A stretch of DNA of 64,000 nt from Perognathus longimembris pacificus (taxonomy: Eukaryota > Chordata > Mammalia > Rodentia > Heteromyidae), in assembly GCF_023159225.1 (NCBI RefSeq), contig NC_063170.1, positions 20,490,735 to 20,554,734 on the forward strand. The letters are read 5' to 3'. The notes beneath the pieces are model-generated. The model searched no databases and was not told the origin of the DNA. It worked only from the letters and a program-made list of their open reading frames with translations. The position numbers were made by a program, and so were the translations under genes. Of the stretch, positions 1-31,470 are shown one piece after another (within the stretch, counting starts at the first letter, position 1; each line of letters opens with the position of its first letter).

Positions 1-178
1 TCAGTCTCTTGAGTAGCTAGGATTACAGGCGTGAGCTACCAGTACCTGGCTAATAAACAACTTTTTGTTGTTGTTGATTGTGGGGCTTGAACTCAGGGCC
101 TACATGCTGTCCCTGAGCCTCTTTGTGCTCATGTCTAGTGCTCCGCCACTTGAACCACAGCGCCAAGTGTTTGAGTGG
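1..178 (-). mobile_element. Antisense composite (B1/ID) SINE pieces
   Basis: Positions 1-50 are the B1-like end of one antisense element (ggattacaggcgtgagc). Positions 62-178 are the ID-like half of a second, truncated one (ggggcttgaactcagggcc). Confidence 0.75.
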
Positions 179-463
179 CACTGTACAGAGTTTTATGTCT
201 TTAATCCCATATTCCACATGTTCCTCCTCTTTTCTTCTGCAACTGATCTAACCTCCACATACCAGTATTTTCATATGCAATTAAGAAAACATATTGTCAG
301 CTAAACTATGGCAATTTCAAGGATGTTAAAATGTGGAAAAAACTGTGCATGCTGTGATCAATGAAAAATGGTAAGAAATCAAGATTTATTTGCTTCTCTG
401 GTGATATTTAAAACTCCCTGGATAACATCTACCCAAAAATATGCTAAAGAGAAAAAAATGTTA

Positions 464-19939
<19,476 letters not shown>

Positions 19940-20904
19940 CTACCAGAAAAGGAAGAGAAGAAAAGAAAAATAAATACTAGATTCTTGGCCACTCAATTAC
20001 ACAAACTTTCCTAGTTTTGCTGTGTAGGCATTCATATTATAACCAAGAATCATCTTTAGTTATAACCCAAAGATATTTTTGGACACAGGTTTCCAACCAA
20101 AAGAGATATTTTTGGACTACAGAATTAACAACCAACCAATTCCTTTTAATCACTATATTATAAAGTTGACTGCTAAACTATGTCCTTGTAAACCAATCAG
20201 GAGTTCCAATCAGTATTTATAAACATAAGTAAATGTTGTAACGAAGTAGTTCTTCCTATCTGTACAGAAATACTTTAGAAAAATATGTGCAATTCTTCTC
20301 AAGGGCTCCTTTTGTGATAAAAATGACCTGTCTTCATTTAGATACATGGGATAATTTAATCTTTCAAATAAAATATCTAATTACGCATGCCCATTGCTGA
20401 AAAAGTTATGGTACTTATGAATGTGATAACAAAAAGAAAGAATAGTGTTGCTCCTAAATGATTGACTAAAGTCATTTCCCAAAGGAGGCTTATGGAAGAA
20501 TTTACAGAAATCATCCAAGTTGTTACAAAGTTTTTCTGTAAGGACACAAGACTCTGGGAAACTAAAATTCTTATCACAAAGCTTCATTCTCATGATGATC
20601 AGTTTGCTGCACACCGTGTGTGACTGTTAAGTATAAGATGCAACCATTATCTTTGTCAAAAAATACTAAGAACTCTGTGCAAAACACCAGGCAGGGAGAA
20701 GAACAGAGATAAGGAGGGCACAGTATCCTGCCCTCTGAATTCATGTGGGGCTATTCTCATCCCACGCAGTCACTTACCCTAAACCCACTGAGATGGAAAC
20801 ATTTGCTTGAGTCTGGAAAGGAGGAAAGACTCAGAAGTAGCAGACAGACCTAAGGCTGGTAGCAAAAAATAAAAAATCATGCTGATAGTCATGGTATTCA
20901 GTAT

Positions 20905-20975
20905 ATGTGGAAAATGAACTATGCAACTTGTGAGCAGGGACAGGAGACCTAAATAACAATAAAATTATATTTAAA
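20905..20975 (+). repeat. Unclassified repeat fragment
   Basis: Shares aaaatgaactat-caacttgtgag with 1567-1591. Confidence 0.45.
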
Positions 20976-21224
20976 AGTCATGCTGACATTTGAAGGCTAG
21001 CACACATAAAGAGCAGACAACTAATTATTCATGTCCTGAGCACTTGATCAAGATTAGACGTAAATAACCTTTATAATTTAGTGGCATTAGAAGAAAAAAA
21101 GTACTTCTATTATTCTGGGTGGATACATAGAAAATTCTTTTCAATGTTTTCCTAGCTACTACTCATAGGGGAGAATCAGAAGGGGAGAAGGGAGGAATAT
21201 GGGAGATATAAGAAATCTACACAT

Positions 21225-21300
21225 ATATGTGTGTGTATACATACACACCTATGTAAATATATATACACATATACATAAGTATATATATGTAAAAATACAA
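21225..21300. repeat. TG/TA-rich simple repeat
   Basis: Alternating purine-pyrimidine DNA (tatatgtgtgtgtatacata and similar). Confidence 0.7.
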
Positions 21301-21726
21301 GTTAGCATAAAGGAATGGGAGGGAATACACAACAGAGGAGAAAGGAGATAGGTATCTTCCCCCAGAGTACCAAGAAAGCAGAGGCTGAGCCACCATGGAT
21401 GTTCTCAGTTCCTCTAAACCAGTGAGGCTGTCTTTTCAAGTTTGGAGGTTGCACTTGGAAGAATGAATATAGGTAGGGGCCTTAGCAAGGAAGGGAGAAC
21501 ACATTCAAATCCAACAAAGAGTTGAAGTAATGAGATCTATCTTCCTGCAGGGACAAGAGCATAATTTCTTCCAGATAGTAGCAATCGAGAAACTTCAATG
21601 CTTAAAAAGACTGAGGCCAGAAATAACTGTATAAGTTAAAAGGGTCCATGGCATAAATTTCTATTAGTCTTGTAAGTTATGCTGGTTTTTGTAACAGGCC
21701 CCAAAGCAACATTTAAGTATCCATGT

Positions 21727-21838
21727 TCTGAGCCCAACATGGTAGTGTACACTTGTATTCTCAGCACTTAGGTGCTGAGGCAGGGGGATGGAGAGTTGCA
21801 GGCCAGTATGGACTACACAGTGAGATCTTGTCTCAAAC
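21727..21838 (+). mobile_element. B1-like monomer
   Basis: gagcccaacatggtagtgta through gtgagatcttgtctcaaa. Confidence 0.75.
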
Positions 21839-22212
21839 AACAAATACCATGCTCTGCCCTTTTCAGATATTACAAAGATAAGGCACTGCTGGAATGATTT
21901 ACATGGAAGGTTTTCTGACAGGCCTATGACTGGATAGTAGCTCAGGTAATTATGCCATTGAAGTGTGTCCTTGAAATCTTGAAAGTATCACATTTCTTTC
22001 TTTCTCTTTCCTCCCCTTCCTTTCCCTTTATTTCTCTCTCCCCCTTTCATTCCTTCTTTTATTTTATTTTTTTAGTGTGACAGTATTAGGGCTTGAATTC
22101 ATGGCCGGGTACTCTTGCTTATTGGCTTTTTAACTTAAGGCTGTCACTCTACCACTTGGGCCACCCCACATCTCCACATCTGGCTTTTTGTTGGAGGTTA
22201 TGAATCTATTGG

Positions 22213-22429
22213 ATTTGGGCTGGGGATATGGCCTAGTGGCAAGAGTGCCTGCCTCTTATACATGAAGCCCTTGGTTCGATTCCCCAGCACCACATATACA
22301 GAAAATGGCCAGAAGTGGCGCTGCGGCTCAAGTGGCAGAGTGCTAGCCTTGAGCAAAAAGAAGCCAGGGACAGTGCTCAGGCCCAGGACTGACAAAAGAA
22401 AAAAAAAAAGAAAGAAAGAAAAGAAAAAA
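22213..22429 (+). mobile_element. Dimeric ID-like SINE nested in an older SINE
   Basis: GAATCTATTGG at 22202-22212 and 22430-22440. The A/G tail is (GAAA)-like. Confidence 0.9.
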
Positions 22430-22466
22430 GAATCTATTGGCTTTGTCTGCCTAGAATGGTTTTGAA

Positions 22467-22703
22467 TCTTTTTTTTAGGTCATGGGGCTTCAACTCGGGG
22501 CCTGGGGGCCGTCCCTGAGCTCTTCAGTGCAAGGCTAGCACTCTACCACTTGAGCCACAGCACCACTTCTGGTTTTCTGGTGGTTAATTGGAGATAAGAG
22601 TCTCACAGACTTTCCTGCCAGGGCTGGCTTTTAACTGCAATCCTCAGATATCAGGCTCCAGAATAGCAAAGATTACAGGTGTGAGCCAATGTACCTGGCT
22701 TAG
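22467..22703 (-). mobile_element. Antisense composite B1/ID SINE
   Basis: tcatggggcttcaactcggg through gtgagccaatgtacctggct. Confidence 0.8.
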
Positions 22704-22784
22704 GGTGGCTTTGACTCTTGATCCTCATATCTCAGGCTAGCTAGGGTTATAGACATGAGTGGCTAGTGTCCAGCTATAATATTT

Positions 22785-22982
22785 GTCTTGTTTTGTTTTT
22801 TTGCTAGTCCTGGGGCTTGAATTCAGGTGTTGGCTTCTTTTTGCTCAAGGCTAGCACTCTACCATTTGAGCCACAGCGCCACTTCTGGCTTTTTCTATAT
22901 ATGTGGTGCGGAGGAATCGAACCCAGCTGGGGCTTCATGTATACGAGGCAAGCACTCTTGCCACTAGGCCATATTCCCAGCC
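22785..22982 (-). mobile_element. Antisense dimeric ID-like SINE
   Basis: ccagctata flanks it on both sides; part of the usual middle is missing after gaattcagg. Confidence 0.82.
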
Positions 22983-23001
22983 CCCAGCTATAAATTTTTT
23001 A

Positions 23002-23405
23002 TGTGTCTGTGCTAATCCTGGGGCTTGAAATTCCTGAGCTATATTGCTCAAGGCTAGGATTATAGATATGAGCTACCAGTGTCTGGCAAGCTATTAATTT
23101 TAAAAATCTTAAAAAAAATTTGGAGACTGGGTTTTTGAACCCAAGTCTAGGAAGTCACCTGTGCCATGCTTCAGCTTTAGTGCTTTGATTAATTTTTAGA
23201 CAGGGTCTGGCTTTTTTTTTGGCCAGGGCAGGCCTGAACTGCAGTCTTTCTACTCATGTTTCCCAAGTATTCTGGGTTTATAAAGTTTTTGTTTTTTAAA
23301 TTGAGGTGGAATCTAGCTATCTTTGCCTGGATGGCTTTGAACCCTGACCCTTCTGACTTCTGCCTCCTATGTAGCTAGAATTATAGGCATGAGTCACCAT
23401 GCTCA
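23002..23405 (-). mobile_element. Antisense SINE fragments
   Basis: Short composite remnant 23002-23088 and B1-like remnant about 23290-23405 (atctagctatctttgcctgg). Confidence 0.55.
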
Positions 23406-23659
23406 GATCATATTTTTAAAAACCAAAAACACCTTTATCTACTTATTTAAAAAATTCAGTTCAGTTTTAAAACCAAAATGCCACACAAGTCTGGAGAAAG
23501 TGAAATCTCCTCTGTTCTAAGCCCATTTACCTCCCAGACACATTCATATTGGCTTCTACACCTATCATGCACTTAACTTTTCTTTTCCCCTCCACCTTGA
23601 ATCTAATTATTCAGTAGAACTATCTCAAGTTTAAAAGCTGTAAAGAAACTCATACTCTG

Positions 23660-23865
23660 GGAGCTGGGCACTATAGTATACACCTGTAATCCCAGCTGCT
23701 TGGAAGGCAGAAGCAGAAAGACCTTGAGTTGGAGGCTAGTCCAGACAAAGTCAAAGTCAATGAGAGAGACTACCTGAAACAACATGAACTCAAAAGGGCT
23801 GGAGGCGTGGCTCCTGTGTAACACACCTGCCTAGCATGCTCAGAGCTCTGGATTTAAAACATCAC
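23660..23865 (+). mobile_element. Diverged B1-like plus ID-like unit
   Basis: gggagctgggcactatagta and ggctggaggcgtggctcctg. Confidence 0.6.
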
Positions 23866-24531
23866 TCACACACTCATATATATACACAGGTTGATCATCT
23901 GATCCACTATGAATGTTACAACAAAACCTGTTACTTTATACAAAAAGCTCCACATATTTACAATCTGTGGCTAAACCAACATACTGGAGATAGTGGAAAG
24001 CAGCAGTCCAAAGTCCAATACAAAGGAATTCCTGAGGAAGCCACTCTCAGCTTCCAAACTCCTTCCCCACAGTGGTGAGGGCCCAGGACCGTGCTCAACA
24101 TTGCCAGAGCAGAAGAGGTTCCACTGGCTTCACTAATATGCTAGAGCCTTTCCACACCATCACTTTGGGAATTACGGTGGGATGGGATGCAAACAATAGA
24201 TTCAATCCATCCAGACATATTAGAAGACAGGAGAAAGCAGATACTAAAAATAACTAGCAATGATATGAGAATGTTAAAGTGAGCTCAAGAGAAGATAGGG
24301 AATTATAGAGAGTTTAATGTCAAGAGACTTAAGATATATTAAGTTACTCAGAATAATTGACAAGAAATAAACAAAGAGGATCACTTGAGTCCAGGAGTCC
24401 AAGCTCAAGGCCCTGAGTTCAAAACTCAGTACCTTTCACTGGTGAGGGGGTGGGAAGGGGGAGAAGAGGGTCACTTTGTTAAGGGTACATGTGAAGAGGA
24501 TCTCAATTCTTAATTTTATCCTACCTAAAAC

Positions 24532-24585
24532 ATGTATGTGTGTATGTGTATATATATATACATATATACACATACACACATACAT
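24532..24585. repeat. Perfect 23-bp inverted repeat (hairpin/cruciform)
   Basis: The left arm 24532-24554 and right arm 24563-24585 are exact reverse complements with an 8-nt loop, in TG/TA/CA-rich DNA. Confidence 0.9.
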
Positions 24586-24784
24586 ATTGCTAAGACTTAT
24601 ATAAATGGAATACGGAACCATTAATTTTCCTCCTAGTACTGAGTTTTGCACTCAGGACCTTTTGCTCACTAGGTAGGGTTTTACTCAAGTAATTATCTTG
24701 CCCCAGCCTCTCAAGTCGCCAGGACTACAAGCTCATGACACCAGCTCGAACAAGAAGCTTTCACGTAATTTAAACTAGTCTCTG

Positions 24785-24978
24785 GGCTGGGAATGTGGCT
24801 TAGTGGTAGAGTGCTTGCCTAACATTCATGAAGCCCTGGGTTCAATTCCTCAGTACCACATAAACAGAAAAGGCTGGAAGTGGTGCTGTGGCTTAAGTGG
24901 TTGAGTGCTAGCCTTGAGCAAGAGAAACTCAGTGCCCAGGCCCTGAGTTCAAGCCCCAGGACTGGCAAAAACAAAACA
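24785..24978 (+). mobile_element. Dimeric ID-like SINE
   Basis: gggctgggaatgtggcttag through gttcaagccccaggactggc. Confidence 0.88.
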
Positions 24979-25247
24979 AAACACCCAAAACACAAAAAGC
25001 AAAACAGTCTCTTTCAAAAAGACAAAATGTAAAGACAAGATATAAAGAAGAGGATGATGAAGTGGTGAAATCCCTGAGATATTAAACAGAGGAAAGTCTA
25101 TGAAACACCCCAAAACAATTAGTGTTACCTTCAGAATTTCCAAAATGGGCAGAATATGATTAAGGATGACTGCCACAGGCAGGGCACACATGATGCACAA
25201 AGGATATGATCCTTTGGATTTACCAGCACTAAAAACACATAGTTTCA

Positions 25248-25420
25248 GGCTGGGAATGTGGCTTAGTGGTAGCATGCTTGCCTAGCACCTGGGTTCCATT
25301 CCTGAGTACCATATAAACAAAAATCCAGGAGTGGTGCTGTGGCTCAAGCAAGCCTTGAACACAGAGAGACTCAGGGAAAATGCCTAGGCCCTGAGTTCAA
25401 GCCTTAGGACTGGCAAACAA
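25248..25420 (+). mobile_element. Dimeric ID-like SINE, shortened
   Basis: ggctgggaatgtggcttagt through caagccttaggactggca. Confidence 0.83.
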
Positions 25421-25477
25421 CAAAAAACCCACATAGCTTCTTCTTCTTTTTGAAAAAGTGGCTACTTATAGTACTTT

Positions 25478-25575
25478 TGTTTTTTGCTCCTTGACAGTGT
25501 CTTGCTATGTAGTCCAGACTGGCTTTGAATTTATGAGCTTCCTGAGTGCTGAGATTATAAAAGTGTACCAACACA
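25478..25575 (-). mobile_element. Antisense B1-like fragment
   Basis: agtgtcttgctatgtagtcc then agactggctttgaa. Confidence 0.55.
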
Positions 25576-26154
25576 ATAGTACTCTCCTGATATTTATCAA
25601 AGGAAAAAAGTTGTAACTGCCAAATGGATAATAAAGCTAAACAATTACAAAAATACTTCTCTGTCCCATTTTCTGTGGTTGTGTTACGTACTACAATAGT
25701 GATTTTTAGCTGGCTGCCATCAAAATCACCTGAGAAACTTTTTAGAGAACACAGGCTTAGCAATACCCTTGAAATGTGGATTCTGGCTATGTTGGAGCTA
25801 TACTCTGAAGTAAGAACTGTGAATATCTCCACAACTAACAGGACCAACTAACTACATGAAGGGATACACTGAGATGCGAAAGGGTGATTCCTATAGGGTC
25901 CAAAAATGTTGATATCCCTTCCTGGAAACTTGAATGAAAACTATCTTTGAATGAAGTCCTTTGGAGATGTTGGCCAAAACAACCATTAGAGGATAGTATA
26001 TATTTAGATGTATAACACATAGCAACAAAGTGAACAATATGCATGCCTGAAAATATCATGATACAGCACATTATTCTATACAATTAGTAGATGCTATAAA
26101 AATAGCTCTGTATATCCATCCTAGGAAGCACCATAGTGAATGCACACTTTCTGT

Positions 26155-26365
26155 TTTCGTGGGGCTTGAACCCTTGGCCTGGATGCTGTCCCTGAGCTCT
26201 AGCGCTCTACCATTTGAGCCACAGCACTACTTTTGGTTTTCTGGTGATTAATTGGAGAAAAGAGTCTCATGGACTTTCCTGCTCAGGGTGTCTTTGAACC
26301 TCAATCCTCAGATCTCAGCCTCCTGAGTAGCTAGGATTACACGTGTGAGCCATTGGTGCAGCTGT
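26155..26365 (-). mobile_element. Antisense composite B1/ID SINE
   Basis: gtggggcttgaacccttggc through gattacacgtgtgagccatt. Confidence 0.83.
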
Positions 26366-26656
26366 AGCCTTCTTATAGATAGTATTATCCAGGGTTGGAA
26401 GATTGAATGGAATCAGTAGGAAGGGATTATGTAACACCTATATACTTCACTAACTCTGAAGACTATTCAGCAATGGCTCACCAAAGTCAATTTTGAGAGG
26501 AAAAAAAGCTATTGACATAATTTAAATATACACAATTATGTAAATGTCTCAGGTATAAATCTATGGTTAAGACAATCATCAATGGATTTAATGACAATTT
26601 TTATCACTCATGTTTAGTGGACTATCTAAATAGTAAAACTTTCAAAACCACTAGAC

Positions 26657-26868
26657 TTTTTTTTTTTTTTTTGCCAGTCCTGGTGCTTGAACTCAGGGGT
26701 CTGAGCCTGTCTCTGAGCTTCTTCTTGCTCAGCGTTAGCACTCTACCACAACTGGAGCCACACAGCACCACTTCCAGCCTTTTCTGTGTATGTGGTGCTG
26801 AGGAATCGAACCCAGGGCTTCATGCAGGCTAGGCAAGCATTGTACTGCTAGGCCACATTCACAGCCCA
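26657..26868 (-). mobile_element. Antisense dimeric ID-like SINE
   Basis: T run, gccagtcctggtgcttgaac through gccacattcacagccc. Confidence 0.87.
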
Positions 26869-26964
26869 AACCATTAGATTCTTGATAACCATTTTGCTGC
26901 AAGATCATAATTACAATTAAACATTTCCTTTACACATACATTATTTTTAAGTATAGCATTATTA

Positions 26965-27060
26965 GGGCTGGAGACTTGGCTCAAGTAGTAGAGTGCCTGT
27001 CTAGCAAGCATGAGGCCATAAATTCAAACTCCAGTACCACTGAAATAATAATAGTAATAA
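26965..27060 (+). mobile_element. ID-like monomer
   Basis: agggctggagacttggctca through caaactccagtaccactg, one tRNA-like unit only. Confidence 0.65.
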
Positions 27061-27094
27061 ACTTGTGTAAATCATTATCATTATTACTTGATGG

Positions 27095-27555
27095 TATTAG
27101 GGATTGAAGTTAAGGCCTCATGCTGTGGAGGTCTACCGTGTAAGCCATGTTCCCAGCACCTTTCTGCCTTGGTTATTTTTGAGGCAGGATCTCAATTTAT
27201 GTCCAGATTAGCCTCAGCTGAGATCCTCCTGTGTGTGCTTCCCTGTGTCACCGGGGATGAGGTGTGTGCCACTGCATCTAGCCATTGTGCTTTCCTTGTA
27301 GTTGGGATAAGAAGCCTGCACCCAGGTATCAAGTAAGATGGAGTTGTGAATTTTTATGGCCCAGCTGTCTTCAAACTGTGATACCTCAATTCCCATCTTC
27401 CAAGCAGCTAGAATTACAAGTTTGAGTCACCTTACTTGTCATTATTATTTTGTTCTGGTTTTTACTTTTTTGGGGGGAGGGAGAGTGCTGGGACTCAAAC
27501 TCAAGGCCTCATGCATGCTAGGAAAATATTTTACCATGGAGCCACACCCCCAATT
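27095..27555 (-). mobile_element. Old antisense ID- and B1-like remnants
   Basis: ID-like at about 27095-27160 and 27460-27555 (tgctgggactcaaactcaag); B1-like remnants between. Strongly diverged. Confidence 0.5.
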
Positions 27556-28856
27556 CCTTCCTTTTAAATAAAATATTTTATTCATTTCTATATTGTTTGT
27601 AATTTATTAGATTTTTCTACATTTCAAAACTCCTCTGACATAAATAATAAATCAAACTTAAAAGAGTCTCGGTGAATTTCTGTTAAAGCAGTGATGTTCT
27701 GGTACTTGCTGTCAGTATAAAACACAGGCTTCTACCCTCACAGCTAGCTAACCACACAGGCATCCGGCCAGTTGGTCTAACCCTCTCCAACAAATGGTCC
27801 AGGAATCAGTGAATCATCTCTTCAAATATTTGCTTGCATTTGGTTATTAAGCACATCAGTTACACAGAAAACTTTCTTTTCCATGAGAAAAAGACTTCAG
27901 GATTATGTTTTCAAGAAGGGAGAAGCAGCTTCACTGAGTAATCATAAGGAAGAGAAACCAGACAGTAGGCACAAAATTACCACTTCTGTAATCTTCACCT
28001 CCTCATCCCAAATAGCATTAAAGGATGCAGTACTTTTTCCCAATCTGTATCTCCACTCCACCCAAGGTGAAACCAAACAACACGGGTAGCAACCATATAT
28101 TATTTCTCTGGAAAATGTCTTCAGATTTTCCCTTAAGACAGTGAGTGTGTTACAATAGCTTCTGGTGTTGTATTTACTGCCTCATCACTACTTTATTATG
28201 AACAATTTCAATTACACAGTAAAGTTAAATTAAAATTCACTGTAAACAGTGTCACCTAGAGCCTGCCATTAATATTTTATTATATCTGCTTATTTTATTG
28301 TATCTAGTCATCTCTATACCATTATCAATTCATATAATTTTCACTGCATTTCAATGTAAACTACTGGCTTTAGTGTGCTTTCCCTAAATAATTCAGCATG
28401 CATATCATTAGCTACACCTCAATGATTCAAATTTACCTCTAGTGAAATGTGCAAATCTTAAAGCTTACATATTCTGAATTTTCTCAAATGCCTACATCTG
28501 TATCTTCAAACCTCATGAAGTTAGGTAACTTATCCAGAAACAAATCTGCTTTAAAATTACCTAGCAGGACACCCCAAAGACCATAATTTCCTTATTGAAG
28601 ATTAAATTTAGAAGGAGGAAAACATGGAAGAGGAATGATTATCTGATACTGTAATATGTCAATAGGAAATACAGACTTTTTCCAAGAGTACATTTGAAAT
28701 AGATGTTTTAGTTGTTTCTGTATATTGGCTCTAAAGAATCTGACATTTTGTTGGAGGAAGACAGAAGGGAAAGACTGAATGAAATACAGTCAGCCTCCAT
28801 ATCCACAGGTTCTGAATTCACAGGTTCACTAGCTATAATTAAAAATATCTGAAAGA

Positions 28857-29068
28857 TGGGCTGGGGATATGGCCTAATGGCAAGAGAGCTTGCCTCGTAT
28901 ACATGAGGCCCTGGGTTCGATTCCCCAGCACCACATATACAGAAAATGGCCAGAAGTGGTGCTGTGGCTCAAGTGGCAGAGGGCTAGCCTTGAGCAAAAG
29001 GAAGCCAGGGACAGTGCTCAGGCCCTGAGTCCAAGACCCAGGACTGGCCAAAAAAAAAAAAAAAAAAA
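28857..29068 (+). mobile_element. Dimeric ID-like SINE with 10-bp target duplication
   Basis: ATCTGAAAGA at 28847-28856 and 29069-29078; near-consensus copy. Confidence 0.93.
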
Positions 29069-29126
29069 ATCTGAAAGAAACCCCCCAAAACTGAAACTTT
29101 TTGTACAAATACCTAAAGATAACTTT

Positions 29127-29335
29127 TTTCTTATTTTTTTTTTTTGCCAGTCTTGGGGCTTGAACTCATGGTCTGGGTTTTGTCCCGAGCTTCTGTTGCT
29201 CAAGGCTAGCACTCTACCACTTGCGGCACAGCACCACTTCTGGCTTTTTTTCTGTTTATGTGGGTACCAAGGAATCGAACCCAGGGTTTCATACATGCTA
29301 GGTAAGCACTCTACCACTAAGCCACCTTCCCAGCC
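29127..29335 (-). mobile_element. Antisense dimeric ID-like SINE
   Basis: gccagtcttggggcttgaac through gccaccttcccagccct. Confidence 0.87.
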
Positions 29336-29377
29336 CTACATAAAGATAATAATAATAAAAAAAAAAAGAACTGTGTG

Positions 29378-29399
29378 GGGCTGGGAATATGGCCTAGTA
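29378..29399 (+). mobile_element. 22-bp head fragment of a dimeric ID-like SINE
   Basis: ggggctgggaatatggccta then gt, ending abruptly; no second half follows. Confidence 0.6.
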
Positions 29400-29441
29400 A
29401 CTTATTTTTTAATCATTATTCTCTTTAAAAAATACAGTATA

Positions 29442-29648
29442 GGGGCTGGAAATATGGCCTAGTGGTAGAGTGCTTGCCTCACATGAAACCCTGAGTTCGA
29501 TACCTCAGTACCACATATATAGAAAAAGCCAAAAGTGGTGCTGTGGCTCAAGTGGCAGAGTGCTAGCTAGCCGTGAGCAAAAAGAAGCCAGGGACAGTGC
29601 TCTGGCCCTGAGTTCAAGCCCCAGGACTGGCAAAAAAAAAAAAAAAAA
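29442..29648 (+). mobile_element. Dimeric ID-like SINE
   Basis: aggggctggaaatatggcct through ggactggc and A tail; a 4-bp duplication (gctagctag) is seen in its second half. Confidence 0.9.
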
Positions 29649-29656
29649 GTATAAGG

Positions 29657-29892
29657 CAGGCACCAGTGGCTTATAACTATAATCCTAGCTACTTAGGAGG
29701 CTGAGATCTGAGGATAGTGGTTCGAAGCTGGCCTGGGCAGGAAAGCCTGTGAGACTCTTATCTCCAAAAAACTACTCAGAAAAGGCCAGAGGTGGCTCTG
29801 TGGCTCAAGTGGTAGAGCATTAGCCTTTTATAAAAGAAGCTCAGGGACAGAGCCCAAGCTGAGAGTTCAAACCCTAGGACCAGCAAAAAAAA
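29657..29892 (+). mobile_element. Composite B1/ID SINE
   Basis: ggcaggcaccagtggcttat through aaccctaggaccagc. Confidence 0.85.
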
Positions 29893-30111
29893 ACCCCCAA
29901 AAACCAAAAACCAAAAAACAGAGTTAACAATTATTTATACAGCATTTTCATTTCATTAGTATTAGTAATTTGGACATAGTGTAAAGAAGAGGGGAAATGT
30001 ACACAGATTATATACAAATACTGCACCATTTTACCTAAGGGATTTAAGCACTGTAGGCTGTGGTATGTGCAGCTCTGGAACCAATCCCTCTGGAATACAG
30101 TGAGGATAGAA

Positions 30112-30114
<3 letters not shown>

Positions 30115-30171
<57 letters not shown>
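30115..30171. repeat. (CA)n microsatellite, about 57 bp
   Basis: Uninterrupted CA repeat, likely variable in length between individuals. Confidence 0.97.
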
Positions 30172-30172
<1 letters not shown>

Positions 30173-30723
30173 ATACACAAAAGGAAGGTAGCCATGTACC
30201 TGGTGTTCAAAATGACCTATTTGCTATAACACTGAGCCCAGGAGGTTTAAATTACATATGATACTATTATTCCCTGAATTGTAACCTTCATGAAGTTTAG
30301 GAGAAGCACAAGAGGATTCTGATACTTTTTTTACTCAATGAAGTTGGTTTAAGAAAATATACTTTTGGGAACATCAAGAAAGCAAGCATCAGCAGGCAAC
30401 AGGACATAACACTAGGACAGAACCTACTCCCCTTCTAAGTCCTTGTTCTTAATTCCAGGAATAACCTTAGTGACAGCTCCCAGTGTAAAAATGGTTATGG
30501 AGTCAATATCAGACCTACTTGATAAGTATTCTGCCTTTTTCCTTAGGATTTCATGGGGCTTGGCCAGCACTTGCACTGACTCTGCATGTTTATTTTGTTC
30601 ATTATGGATTCTATTGCATTCATGTTTAAAGCATTCTATGAAAAAAAAATCTACCCACAGGAAATTACCTATTTTATTAAAATTAAAAGCAACAATACAA
30701 AAAGAAAAGAAAATATACCTTTG

Positions 30724-30920
30724 GGGGCTGGGAATATGGCCTAGTGGTAAAGTGCTTGCCTTGCATACATGAAGCCCTGGGTTCTATTCCTTAGTACCAC
30801 ATATATAGAAAAGGTCAGAAGCAGTGTTGTGGCTCAAGTGGCAGAGTGCTAACCTTGAGTAAAAAGAAGCCAGGAACAGTGCTCTCAGGCCCTGAGTTCA
30901 AGCCCCAGGACTGGCCAAAA
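30724..30920 (+). mobile_element. Dimeric ID-like SINE
   Basis: gggggctgggaatatggcct through caggactggcc; followed by an ID-like monomer remnant at about 30942-31022. Confidence 0.87.
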
Positions 30921-31183
30921 AATAAGAAAATAAACCTTTGGGACTGGAGGTACAGTCAAAGTGTAGGATGCCTACTCAACAAACACAAGGCCCTGAGGCC
31001 CTGAGTTCAAACTCCAGCACCCTACCTTCATTTTTCTAAGGGGGGAAAAAAAAAGCTTCCCTGAGAGCCTTTAAATTGTAGCCGTGGTCAAAAACAAAAG
31101 TGTGGCAGAACACGTTCTTTACCTGAAACAGTACAGAGGAGAAAGAACTTACCATTCAAAACATGTTGTGAAAAAGTAACATT

Positions 31184-31270
31184 TAGGGTTGGGAATTGTG
31201 CCATGGTAGTAGAGTGCTTGCCTAGCTAACACAAGACCCTGACTTGAAAATTCCAGTACTGCCAACAATT
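31184..31270 (+). mobile_element. ID-like monomer, target of the next element
   Basis: agggttgggaattgtgccat through aaaattccagtactgccaac. Confidence 0.65.
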
Positions 31271-31470
31271 TTTTTTTTGGGGGGGGGGTTGGGGCTTGAA
31301 CTCAGTGCCTGACACTGTCCCTAGCTTCTTTTTGCTCAAGGCTAGCACTCTACCACTTGAGCCACAGCACTACTTTCTGCTTTTTCTATATATGTGGTGC
31401 TGAGGAATCGAACCCAGGGCTTCATGTATTCTAGGCAAGCATTCTACCACTGGGCCATATTCCCAGCCCC
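31271..31470 (-). mobile_element. Antisense dimeric ID-like SINE inserted in an ID monomer
   Basis: TGCCAACAATT at 31260-31270 and 31471-31481, exact. Confidence 0.92.

Larger units (their letters stand above)
22066..22776 (-). mobile_element. Antisense composite SINE broken by two later SINEs
   Basis: Host pieces are 22066-22212, 22430-22466 and about 22704-22776. The gaps hold a plus-strand dimeric element and an antisense composite element. Confidence 0.65.

Noticed and set aside
28890..29462. Plus-strand 190-codon open frame
   Set aside because: Runs through three adjacent SINEs; similar 'proteins' recur wherever the same SINE occurs.
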